In this document: positions 26,014-34,259 of the stretch, piece after piece
How the letters are laid out: each line of letters begins with the position of its first letter
Numbering within the stretch: position 1 is the first letter of the stretch
Source of the DNA: Dyadobacter arcticus
GTDB taxonomy: Bacteria; Bacteroidota; Bacteroidia; Cytophagales; Spirosomataceae
Length of the DNA: 64,000 nt
Assembly: GCF_011762185.1 (NCBI RefSeq)
Contig: NZ_JAASQJ010000005.1
Location: 186,001-250,000, forward strand
Direction of reading: 5' to 3'
Notes under the pieces: generated by a model
What the model was told of the DNA's origin: nothing
Databases searched by the model: none
What the model saw: the letters and a program-made list of their open reading frames with translations, nothing else
Made by a program: the position numbers and the translations under genes

Positions 26014-29000
26014 AAGACAGCATAGTTATATTTAATTGATACAATCTATTTCTTGAGCCATGATCCAGTGTGCCGGAGAAAATCTGTAAATCCCGTTCAA
26101 ACTGGCTCAAACCTCCGTCTAACTTTCTCTCATCCGTACACATATCGGTGCCATTGTATTCGATTTTCAAGTTTACCGATGCCTCATTCTCCTCCTGATC
26201 TCTGTTACCTGTAATTCGAATGTGAATATGGGACTCAACAACACCTGGATTCTTTCTTTTTAGAATATTCTGCCTTATATGGTCGAGATAGTAATTCAGT
26301 ACCTCCTTTGGATAGAAGACCATCCTGTCTCGTTTATCGATCTCAATACTGACGGATCCGAAACCAACGGATCCGAAGATCATAGAACACGCCTCGTAGA
26401 CATCACATGGAAAATTATCTAAAAAGCGTAGCAGTAATGAACTTGTTGTTTGGTTGAATTGCGCTTTTTTATAGCTAATTATTGCCTCATACATGTCGTC
26501 ATAGTAATCGTGATATTCTTGATACTTATCAATGAGCGATATAGGATTAATAGATATTTCATTAACTAGAAGAAAAAACTCCTGTGCAATTCTCCTCGAT
26601 TTCTTTGATCCAAATATTGATATGACTTTTTCGGAAATAGAATACCGCTGAAAAATCTGGCTTTCAAACATCAAAGGTTCGATTTTGTCTAGATAGAGCT
26701 TCACGATTGGTTTGATAACATGATTTACGTGATCCCACCTGTCAAGCAAATAGCTGATTTTCTGGTTAAAAATCCTATAAAAGGGGGAACTCTCACGATT
26801 AAGAATAAAGTCAGGAAAGGCATGCGAATCTAGGTTTCGAAAATCAAGTGACACAAATGATTCATAATGTGGTGGATGACTATCGAGGTTATAAAGTGCA
26901 AAAAACTCCTGCTTCAAACTTTTGATGACATTTTTCGGAGAAATGGTATTGTTTCGATCCCACTCTAAACTACGTCTAACTAACTGATTTTGAGTTCTTA
27001 GTGAAAAATAGGCAGCCTTTTGATTTGTCGAAAATAATGTTCTATCTATTTGATTAAATTGATGTTGCAACAGAGAGAAATAATCAGTGCTCCTATTATA
27101 TTGGTTTTCATGCAAGGTCTGTACATGAAAAAATATGTTCTGCAGCAAATTGTCACGTATTCGATTATCGTACCGCGATGCCTTGACAATATCAGCTAAC
27201 AGTTCGCAAAATTTGTACTTGTTTGACGCCCTTAAAACGGTGATTGCGGCAAATTTAAACCGTACACAAAGTCTTAAAGGATTAGTATGGGAAGCGTCTG
27301 GGTCGTAGAAATCTTCAACTAACCTGTCAGCAGGAACAGTGCATATGTATGTTGCCATATCGGCCACCATGTTTCTAAGATCTCTAAATACAAGCGGCTG
27401 TCGCTGTAGCAAATGGACTTCATTTGAAAATAGATACAGAAGAGCATATAATTTGGAGTCTGGATCCATTGAAAACTCAGCCATGTTACTGCGAACATCT
27501 ACGAGATACCAATATAGCTTCACTCTGCTTGATGTATCGATAGTAGCATTTTCAATGAGGACACTAAGCTCATACATCAACATTATCAATCTACTAGACA
27601 GTTCAAAATTATTATCTTCGTCCGTCGAGCCGAGATAAAAGTCGCAAGGAAATTGTGGCATATCTATTCTGTCCTTAATCCTGATTCTGCGTTTCCTGTC
27701 TTGGGCGTAATCACTAGCATATTTATTTTGTACCGGATAGAGGCTAAGCGCACGATCTTGCTCACAGATTGGGCATATTGCTGATGTGTAGAACTTCAGT
27801 GGAAAGTTGAACAAAAAGGTAATTTGTGTTTGGGCTTCTCCCGTTTTATAGTTAAGCGGATTGTTATCAAAAAGATTGAACTGCTTACCCTCAAATGGGC
27901 CAAGAGTTATAGGAACGCCTATCGTCCTTATTCGTTCGTAGAAAAGTTGTTCATTGTTCTTAAACTGCGAAAATAAGATACAAACTAGTACATTATCAAC
28001 ATCGCGAATTGTAGTAAAAAGCTTATTGATGGACTCGCCTGTAAGCGCTCCAAAGTCGATAAACACGACATTTTTTGAACTTGCGTTAATATTTGTGTCC
28101 GGCAATGCGTTTACGACTGCTTCAACGCGAAAACGATTTCTCAGATGTCTAATAAGAGCGTTAAAAAACTGTGCATTTCCACGCTTTTCTCCCGATTTAA
28201 CTATGGAAAAATGATCAAACCGATCGCCCTGCCAGTCAGCTATTATACTAGTAAAACGCGACCAAACGAAACTAGGTGTCTCTAATATTTTCTTCTGATC
28301 GAGGGCAAAGGTGAAATGACGTCCATTAAATTTTCCATAATGATTGTAATGTAACGATTTCGTTCGAATTAAAAATTCCTTCACCTCAGTTTTCAAAGGC
28401 TCATTCGATTCAATGAAGATTGAGTTTTCGCCTTTAATATTGTAATCGGGCTGTATAAAATTCTTACATTTCGCTAGTGTGTCCGCATTTCTTTTATAAG
28501 AATCTATAAATGAAGAGCTTATATTAATGCTGATTTGATCGACTTTGTGTTTTTTGTAAATACTGAGTATAGGTGTGGAACTTCCCCAAGTTGTCAAGTT
28601 ATCTACATTTCTTTCACGAAAATTTGCCAGACAAATTATACATAACACATTAGCTAAATCGCGTTTTGCATACTTATCAAGCCTTCTAATGGTTTCAGAC
28701 GATGAAATTATACTAGTGAGTATTATTACTTCATCACCGGCATTGAATAATCTACTACGTCTTGGAATGTCGTAGTCGATATCGTCGTTGATATTAACAA
28801 TGTTGTGTGGTCCGATTCCATAAATTTTGCTAAACTCCGCAGCAAGCTCATATATATAACTATGATCTATTAATATGCGGGTAACCTTTGAAGGCTTCCA
28901 ACTGCTGAATTGCTCCTTCATCATAAGGTACATAGCAAGTGCATAACCCACGCGGTCGCCGTTTCTCAAAATGTCCTTGACATCATACCATTTGGTCACT

Positions 29001-30916
29001 GGTTTGAGTGTCGGGGTACATGTCAGGTTTTCAGAGGGACTAATGCCACTCAAAAAGCTTGATAGTTTCTTTCGAAATAGATCACCGATATGTGTAAAAT
29101 TGAACTCAAGATCAAACTTATCCGATACTGTAACAAGAGAGTCGTCGTTTTGGAAGTGAAATAGTATCATTGTTCGATCAGCTGGAATCAAGCGGTTAAA
29201 GCTTGATAACTTAAGTAGGTTTGTAGCCTCTCGACCATCAAGATAGGCCTCGTTGAGTATTTCGATAATCTTTTGGTCCCCTCCAAACCAACTTATAGTG
29301 TCATTTCCAAGAATTAGTATTGGATCATAAACAATTTCATTGTGCGGATTAGATACTTCCTGGCCAAGGGTATGGCCATCCATTTTTTGCCTCAGTTCAT
29401 TTGCAGAATCGGCGATAATATCCTGCAAGTCCTTTCCAATTTCGTCTAGTATATATACAACAATTCCATTAGGATGACGAATGTAGCTCAAATACTGTAG
29501 GCTAGCGGAAAGAAATTCCTTAAAGTCTGTGAATGATAAGTTTTTTTCTGACTTGAAGATTATAATTAAGTTGTATGTTGATGAGCTATTATTCAGGCCA
29601 TCGATTAGTTTTTTAAATAAATCAGTGTGCTTGTCCTTGACTATAAATTGAGCAGTTTTCCATTTTCGGCGATTTCCGGATTTTTTAAATTTAAAAGTGA
29701 ACTCCTTAATTTCGGAATATGGACATAGCTTCAATTCAATCAATGTTCCAGGAAAACTGGATAACTTCTTATTTTCATTGTCAACCCAGTGTGACGATGA
29801 ATATCCTCCCTTCTGGTACCCTCCGTATAGTTTTTGAGTTCTTATTAAAAATATTCCATTGTATTTGTTAACAATTCGATTGATTCGATACAATCCTTTA
29901 GTGCCTCTTATCTCTTCATTTATCTTCCTTGATGACCATTTATCGAAAGACCATTTTAAAATTTCTAAGTCTTCGCTTTTACTTTTGTGTATGTAATCGG
30001 TACTTGATTTGCGGCGATAAGAACGTTGCAAATCATGACTTATTAAGCCTCCTCCGGAATCTCCAAAGTAAATTTCAATAAGATTGTTGATCCCATTTTG
30101 GTCAACCCATTTAACATACTTTTCTTCGATTTTGTTTGAGTATATTTTTGAGTTTGATTCTCTATTTGCTACCAGCGTTCTTACCGGTAGTAGACCAATG
30201 GCTATCAATGCTTTATTGCAATTGGTATGTTCTTCGACATTTTTTATAAGCTCGCTTAGGATAACGTTCTTAATGGATTTTAAATCGATGCTATCTAAAC
30301 CTCGCTCTTCATTTGTTAGCACCTTTGTGAATAGATTGTCAAGACTACTTTCGATCTCTACATCAGAACTAGCATCGATCCAAGAAATGGGGACTATAAA
30401 ATTGTAGTTAAATCGAATGTTGTTTTCTGAAAAATCAACTGAGTGAACTTTCGACTTTGTAAATTCATTTATAAGAGAAATGTTGTTATATGGTTTAGAA
30501 AAGTCGAAACTCTCGCTTAGCAGAATTTCCGTTTCTTGGTAGATGTGAGCGCATTGTACCGCCGAATCGAATTGAATTGTCTTCAGAAAAATGTTTGCTG
30601 CATTCCGTCTTTTTGCTCTTGCAATCTTATCTTCGAATTTTTCAGAAGCACCGGGCTTACAGAAAGGAAGAGCAACAAGCACCCTGATTTTCATTTTTAG
30701 TGCGCTTTCAATTAGGACCGCCAGTCTGACAGCTGCGCCGATATTTACCCATTCAACACTCGATAGATCAAAAAACAAGCCTGATGTTATCTTGCTTAAA
30801 TTCCATGACCCAGCAAGAAATATTTCATCTTCCTGCTTAAGTAAATTGTTTTCAAGGTTTTCAGGTGTCAAGAATCGGGTCTTAGCTAAAAGTCGGGCTG
30901 GAAGTTCTGTAGACAT
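26006..30916 (-). CDS. Giant STAS-GHKL ATPase-phosphoribosyltransferase-like protein
   Basis: 1636 residues, no signal peptide or membrane segment. Residues about 30-85 (FFDLSSVEWVNIGAAVRLAV) look like a STAS/anti-anti-sigma fold. A GHKL ATPase follows: N box ILSELIKNVEEHTN (217-231), G1 IEIYFGDSGGGLI (280-292), G2 RGTKGLYRI (337-345). Two segments resemble phosphoribosyltransferase PRPP loops: GDEVIILTSIISSSET (727-742) and NVVFIDFGALTGES (949-962), each preceded by a strand-helix region of suitable length. A CPIC knuckle lies at 1048-1051. A long helical region follows. The last 130 residues echo a second, degenerate GHKL domain ending GGLSQFERDLQIFSG. STAS plus GHKL recalls partner-switching regulators. 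I do not know this full architecture. It forms an operon with the REC-kinase gene. Confidence 0.7.
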   Translation of the reverse strand: MSTELPARLLAKTRFLTPENLENNLLKQEDEIFLAGSWNLSKITSGLFFDLSSVEWVNIGAAVRLAVLIESALKMKIRVLVALPFCKPGASEKFEDKIARAKRRNAANIFLKTIQFDSAVQCAHIYQETEILLSESFDFSKPYNNISLINEFTKSKVHSVDFSENNIRFNYNFIVPISWIDASSDVEIESSLDNLFTKVLTNEERGLDSIDLKSIKNVILSELIKNVEEHTNCNKALIAIGLLPVRTLVANRESNSKIYSNKIEEKYVKWVDQNGINNLIEIYFGDSGGGLISHDLQRSYRRKSSTDYIHKSKSEDLEILKWSFDKWSSRKINEEIRGTKGLYRINRIVNKYNGIFLIRTQKLYGGYQKGGYSSSHWVDNENKKLSSFPGTLIELKLCPYSEIKEFTFKFKKSGNRRKWKTAQFIVKDKHTDLFKKLIDGLNNSSSTYNLIIIFKSEKNLSFTDFKEFLSASLQYLSYIRHPNGIVVYILDEIGKDLQDIIADSANELRQKMDGHTLGQEVSNPHNEIVYDPILILGNDTISWFGGDQKIIEILNEAYLDGREATNLLKLSSFNRLIPADRTMILFHFQNDDSLVTVSDKFDLEFNFTHIGDLFRKKLSSFLSGISPSENLTCTPTLKPVTKWYDVKDILRNGDRVGYALAMYLMMKEQFSSWKPSKVTRILIDHSYIYELAAEFSKIYGIGPHNIVNINDDIDYDIPRRSRLFNAGDEVIILTSIISSSETIRRLDKYAKRDLANVLCIICLANFRERNVDNLTTWGSSTPILSIYKKHKVDQISINISSSFIDSYKRNADTLAKCKNFIQPDYNIKGENSIFIESNEPLKTEVKEFLIRTKSLHYNHYGKFNGRHFTFALDQKKILETPSFVWSRFTSIIADWQGDRFDHFSIVKSGEKRGNAQFFNALIRHLRNRFRVEAVVNALPDTNINASSKNVVFIDFGALTGESINKLFTTIRDVDNVLVCILFSQFKNNEQLFYERIRTIGVPITLGPFEGKQFNLFDNNPLNYKTGEAQTQITFLFNFPLKFYTSAICPICEQDRALSLYPVQNKYASDYAQDRKRRIRIKDRIDMPQFPCDFYLGSTDEDNNFELSSRLIMLMYELSVLIENATIDTSSRVKLYWYLVDVRSNMAEFSMDPDSKLYALLYLFSNEVHLLQRQPLVFRDLRNMVADMATYICTVPADRLVEDFYDPDASHTNPLRLCVRFKFAAITVLRASNKYKFCELLADIVKASRYDNRIRDNLLQNIFFHVQTLHENQYNRSTDYFSLLQHQFNQIDRTLFSTNQKAAYFSLRTQNQLVRRSLEWDRNNTISPKNVIKSLKQEFFALYNLDSHPPHYESFVSLDFRNLDSHAFPDFILNRESSPFYRIFNQKISYLLDRWDHVNHVIKPIVKLYLDKIEPLMFESQIFQRYSISEKVISIFGSKKSRRIAQEFFLLVNEISINPISLIDKYQEYHDYYDDMYEAIISYKKAQFNQTTSSLLLRFLDNFPCDVYEACSMIFGSVGFGSVSIEIDKRDRMVFYPKEVLNYYLDHIRQNILKRKNPGVVESHIHIRITGNRDQEENEASVNLKIEYNGTDMCTDERKLDGGLSQFERDLQIFSGTLDHGSRNRLYQLNITMLSYE

Positions 30917-30977
30917 CGGATTGGTGTTGTTTTACGCTCTCAAGCAAAATTTTTTAATGAATGTTAGTTGCAGTTAA

Positions 30978-31151
30978 ATGCCCAGATTAGTTTTTGAAGT
31001 GGCTGAGTTTCCTTCGATTCTTTTACTTGAGAATGTGTCAATATTAGATAAAGAAAATTTCGATATTGAGATTCCGTCATCAAGGCGGACATATTTAACA
31101 ACAGCTCGAAAGGTCGTTCAAATCGTTTGGTTGTGTAAAACGAATAAATAA
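30978..31151 (+). CDS. Possible small protein divergent from the giant gene
   Basis: A 57-residue frame from ATG 30978 (MPRLVFEVAEFPS) to TAA 31151, starting 62 bases from the oppositely oriented start of the 1636-residue gene. Composition is protein-like, with a basic C-terminus (YLTTARKVVQIVWLCK). No family recognised. It may be a small regulator or a chance frame in AT-rich DNA. Confidence 0.3.
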   Translation: MPRLVFEVAEFPSILLLENVSILDKENFDIEIPSSRRTYLTTARKVVQIVWLCKTNK

Positions 31152-31558
31152 ATTTTCTATAATATTAGTTTGCGCTGGGCTCACATATTCAAAAAGTCCC
31201 AAAGCAGTAGAGCTTCAAATAGTACTAATAGGTATATGTCTTGTTTCCATAACATATTCGTGTGTAAATATAATGGTTATCAGAAAATAAACACTGGCAA
31301 ACCGTGAGGAGATTTGCGAAGCTTCAGAACATTCTAGAAACGCATTTTACCAAGCTTATTCTCGTAACATTTTCGACTTTTTTTAGGAAGACCTAGACGT
31401 TTTTCAATCAGTCAGATAGTGTCCTTTGGAGGTTTTATCCTAAGTCAAATTTACACAGGATAGGCAAATCCCATTTCAATAAACTAGATTCACAAATCGG
31501 CTCAGCACCTGGTTTTAGAGACTTTGAAATCCAAACGAGCCGCCTGCTTTGCGCGTCT
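31152..31558. other. AT-rich gap with no supported gene
   Basis: About 400 bases between the divergent small frame and the candidate oriT. Only short, composition-driven frames occur, and I see no repeat or RNA gene. It likely holds the left part of the transfer-origin region and the mob promoter. Confidence 0.4.
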
Positions 31559-31612
31559 GGCCAGATGTACGATTGTAATACAATCGCCGGTTGCTGCGCA
31601 CCCGATCTGGCC
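31559..31612. other. oriT: Candidate oriT: two nested perfect inverted repeats upstream of mobC
   Basis: Outer arms are GGCCAGAT (31559-31566) and ATCTGGCC (31605-31612); inner arms are CGATTGTA (31570-31577) and TACAATCG (31579-31586) around a single A. Both pairs are perfect. The structure lies 68 bases before the MobC start in the same orientation as the mob genes, where transfer origins of mobilizable elements in Bacteroidota are usually found. The nick site is not identified; an operator for mobC is the alternative. Confidence 0.6.
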
Positions 31613-31679
31613 TTCCCCTCCAAAGTCGGTCCAGGTTTGTGAAGGAGTTTTTAACGTTTGAAGTGGAGATAGGATCGTG

Positions 31680-32069
31680 ATGAAAGAAGAAAAATCGAAC
31701 AAGACAAAGCTTGTAATCTTCCGGTTAACACCCAAAGAATACGCCAATCTGGAAGCCAAACGCAGCCGCACCACTTGTCGGAAATTAAGTGAATTTTTAC
31801 GACTCTTGATCTTCAACCGACCGGTAACTGTGATCGAAAGGAACGGGTCGCAAGATCAGATGATTGGCGAATTATCGGAGCTGCGGGAAGAGCTCAACCG
31901 GCTTGGCAACAACTTCAACCAGGCAACCAAACGCCTCAATGCCGTCAACCAAATCTCAGAGTTTAGAAATTGGATCGCCAGCTACGAAACTGAAAAGGCA
32001 TTCCTGTTTTCGATATTGGACAAGATCAAATTGCAAACCGATAAACTGGCAGATCGATGGTTGCAGTAA
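31680..32069 (+). CDS. mobC: MobC-like relaxosome accessory protein
   Basis: 129 residues from ATG 31680. The N-terminal KLVIFRLTPKEYANLE segment is a ribbon-helix-helix DNA-binding strand and helix. The central LREELNRLGNNFNQATKRLN is the MobC hallmark (RxGNNxNQ). MobC proteins bind oriT and help the relaxase open the DNA. It overlaps the relaxase start by 13 bases, indicating translational coupling. Confidence 0.85.
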   Translation: MKEEKSNKTKLVIFRLTPKEYANLEAKRSRTTCRKLSEFLRLLIFNRPVTVIERNGSQDQMIGELSELREELNRLGNNFNQATKRLNAVNQISEFRNWIASYETEKAFLFSILDKIKLQTDKLADRWLQ

Positions 32070-33331
32070 TCCACACCAGCAACCGGCTCCGGGCTGTGCT
32101 GCAATACAATGAGAACAAGCTGGAACAGGGACATGCGGAATGCATTTCGGCAATCAACTATCCTAAGGATGCGGATGCGCTGAGTTTTGATCAAAAGCTG
32201 AACCGGATTCAGCGGCAGCTGGCTTTGAACAAAAGGACAAAGGTCAATACGGTTCACGTGTCTTTGAACTTTGATCCGTCGGAAAAGCTGAGCAAAGAAC
32301 AGCTTGCGGAGATTTCAAAATCCTATTTAAAGGGTATTGGATTTGAGAAACAACCCGCCCTCGTATACGAGCATCGGGATGCCGGTCACCCACATGTGCA
32401 TATTGTGACGACCAACATCAAAGCTGATGGAAGCCGGATTTCGTTGCACAATCTGGGCAAAAATCAATCGGAGAAAACCAGGAAGGAGATCGAGGTAGAT
32501 TTTGGTTTGGTGAAGGCACAAGACCGAAAAGCGCAGGAGTTTACTTTGAAGCCAGTCAGCATCAAAGCGGAGTATGGAAGGTCAGAAACCAAGAAGGCCA
32601 TTGCCAATGTGCTCGAAAAGGTTCTGAACGATTACAAGTTCACCACGATGGGAGAATTAAATGCAGTGCTCAACCATTATAATGTTGCTGCGGACATTGG
32701 CTCAGAGGATTCAAGGATCCGGAAGAACAATGGCATTTTATACCGAGTACTGGATAAGGATGGCAACCGGGTTGGGGTGCCCATCAAAGCAAGCGACTTT
32801 CATTTCAAGCCAACACATAGAAATCTGAAAGTGCGTTTTCTCTTCAATGAGATGAATCCAAACCGTACGAAGGATTCGTTACGAATTAGGAATAGTATAG
32901 ATTTTACTTTGTATGGCAAACAAAACGTGTCATTGCCCAGGCTGATCGATATTCTTCAAAAAGACGGGATCGATACGGTAATCCGAAAGAATGAGGAAGG
33001 CCTGCTGTACGGGATCACATACTGTGATCATCGTACGAGATCCGTCTTCAACGGAAGTGCATTGGGTAAGCAGTATAGCGCGAAGGGAATTGCCGAGCGA
33101 TGCATCGAGGATCCTTTTTCTCTTCATCAGCAAAAGTCTCAAAGGATAGGGCTGGATGTCGGCCAATCTGCCGGTGCAGGTAATGTTTATCATGCCGGAA
33201 ATGGTAGCTCGTTAGAGAATGATAAGTCTCTTGATTCTTTGTTGTCTCCTGTTAAGGACGGAGAGTATACACCGCATCAGTTGAAGAAGCCGAAACGTAA
33301 GAAGCAGAAAGGGTTTTCGATGGGATTTTGA
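32057..33331 (+). CDS. mobB: Relaxase/mobilization nuclease (MobB/BmgA type, MOBP-like)
   Basis: 424 residues. The HUH nuclease core is clear: VNTVHVSLNF (motif I region), YEHRDAGHPHVHIVTTNI (the three-His motif III) and an N-terminal Tyr in LQYNENKLEQG that is the likely nucleophile. A long C-terminal part ends in a very basic stretch (KKPKRKKQKGF). Such relaxases nick oriT and pilot the strand into a recipient. With mobC and the candidate oriT this makes the element mobilizable. No mating-pair or coupling protein genes are in the window. Confidence 0.88.
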   Translation: MVAVIHTSNRLRAVLQYNENKLEQGHAECISAINYPKDADALSFDQKLNRIQRQLALNKRTKVNTVHVSLNFDPSEKLSKEQLAEISKSYLKGIGFEKQPALVYEHRDAGHPHVHIVTTNIKADGSRISLHNLGKNQSEKTRKEIEVDFGLVKAQDRKAQEFTLKPVSIKAEYGRSETKKAIANVLEKVLNDYKFTTMGELNAVLNHYNVAADIGSEDSRIRKNNGILYRVLDKDGNRVGVPIKASDFHFKPTHRNLKVRFLFNEMNPNRTKDSLRIRNSIDFTLYGKQNVSLPRLIDILQKDGIDTVIRKNEEGLLYGITYCDHRTRSVFNGSALGKQYSAKGIAERCIEDPFSLHQQKSQRIGLDVGQSAGAGNVYHAGNGSSLENDKSLDSLLSPVKDGEYTPHQLKKPKRKKQKGFSMGF

Positions 33332-33373
33332 GTTATTGGAGGAATGCGCTTGCACCACAGTGCAACGAAAGGT

Positions 33374-33491
33374 ACAAAGCAAAAAGTGACGACTTCAAGT
33401 CCATGAGGCTATTTACCGCGGCTGGCGCCGCTCCTTAAACCGCCTTATGGATTTGCAGCCAAGGGGTGAACCCAGTCACTTTTTGCTTTGT
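33374..33491. repeat. 118-bp element bounded by perfect 17-bp inverted repeats
   Basis: ACAAAGCAAAAAGTGAC (33374-33390) and its exact complement (33475-33491) enclose 84 G/C-rich bases with further internal pairing (GCGGCTGGCGCCGC around 33419-33432). It lies 40 bases after the relaxase stop. It resembles a MITE or another folded mobile or RNA element. No target duplication is obvious. A 120-bp inverted-repeat element of similar size lies at 50057-50176. Confidence 0.6.
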
Positions 33492-33634
33492 GTGAGAATA
33501 GGCGATTGCGCTGAGGTGAAAAATAATAGTTTCAAATTTAAGCGACAATCCAAAGAAACGAAGGCACTGCCTTTCTTTTCACAGAGCATCGCGCCGGGCG
33601 ATAGGTTGTTCCGCAGCTATTTTTTGAGCTACAA

Positions 33635-33661
33635 TAAAAAAGGACTGTCGCCAACAGTCCT
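33635..33661 (-). terminator. Terminator of the IS66-like small gene, repeated at 49695
   Basis: AGGACTGT/ACAGTCCT stem (33641-33648, 33654-33661) with a 5-base loop and, on the minus strand, a T-run. An identical hairpin follows the 95-residue gene at 49695-49723. Confidence 0.75.
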
Positions 33662-33668
33662 TCAATCT

Positions 33669-33824
33669 CTAAGCTTTCGCGCCCAACTGTTCGAACCCGG
33701 CCACATTCTTACCACGGAATTTTTTAACACGGTAATTAAATTTATAGTATCCCATACCATTCCGATTGCAAAAAGCCTGTTTGCTTATCCCTTGTGTCTG
33801 CCACTGATCGTACAAATCAGGCAT
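33669..33824 (-). CDS. IS66-type accessory protein (TnpA/OrfA-like), short or truncated
   Basis: A hand-translated 51-residue frame from ATG 33824 to TAG 33669. The WQTQGISKQAFCNRNGMGYY, KFNYRVKKFR pattern is the helix-turn-helix of IS66-family OrfA proteins, which usually have about 90-100 residues. No TnpB or TnpC follows, so this is an insertion-sequence remnant or a domesticated solo gene. It ends in GFEQLGAKA, nearly the same tail (GLEKMGAKA) as the 95-residue gene at 49731, and shares its terminator. Confidence 0.6.
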   Translation of the reverse strand: MPDLYDQWQTQGISKQAFCNRNGMGYYKFNYRVKKFRGKNVAGFEQLGAKA

Positions 33825-33907
33825 TTTCTATGTTTCATTTTTCATGAAACAAGATTATGAGCCACATAGATCTGTTAAAACATGGTTTTATCGGACGCAT
33901 ACATTTG

Positions 33908-34187
33908 TAAAAACCTCCGAGGTAGTTCGCCGGGTAATTAGACAGATCCCGACTGATCTGGATTTTTACCGTGAACGAATGGATGCGCTCGACGCGACAT
34001 TAGCAGAGAACAGGATACTTTACGGAAGCGACTGGCCCAATAGTGACCAATGTCTTCCTTTGCAGATGGACTAAATCTGGTTCGCGCCTACTTCATGGAA
34101 AAAGACCCGAATGTTGCAGAAAAATACTTCTGGAAGAATTCGATTGCGGCATATTCATGGCAAAAACGGGATAAGACGCAGCCGTAG
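33908..34187 (+). pseudogene. C-terminal remnant of an amidohydrolase, frameshifted
   Basis: The frame reads VKTSEVVRRVIRQIPTDLDF then RILYGSDWPNSDQ, the conserved C-terminal metal-site end of Amidohydro_2 enzymes of the lactonase type. A one-base change near 34050 moves the rest (FADGLNLVRAYFMEKDPNVA ... KYFWKNSIAAYSWQ) into another frame ending at TAG 34187. The N-terminal two thirds are missing. A decayed passenger gene, of a different subfamily from the amidohydrolase at 1-1053. Confidence 0.75.
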
Positions 34188-34259
34188 TGGTACAATAATC
34201 CAAACCAAAAACGATTCCAACAAATTAAATGAATCTAAAATCTCTCAAATGCTTTAAAG

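Noticed and set aside
33447..33860. 137-codon plus-strand frame
   Set aside because: It runs antisense through the IS66-like gene and its terminator and across one arm of the inverted-repeat element; protein composition is implausible.
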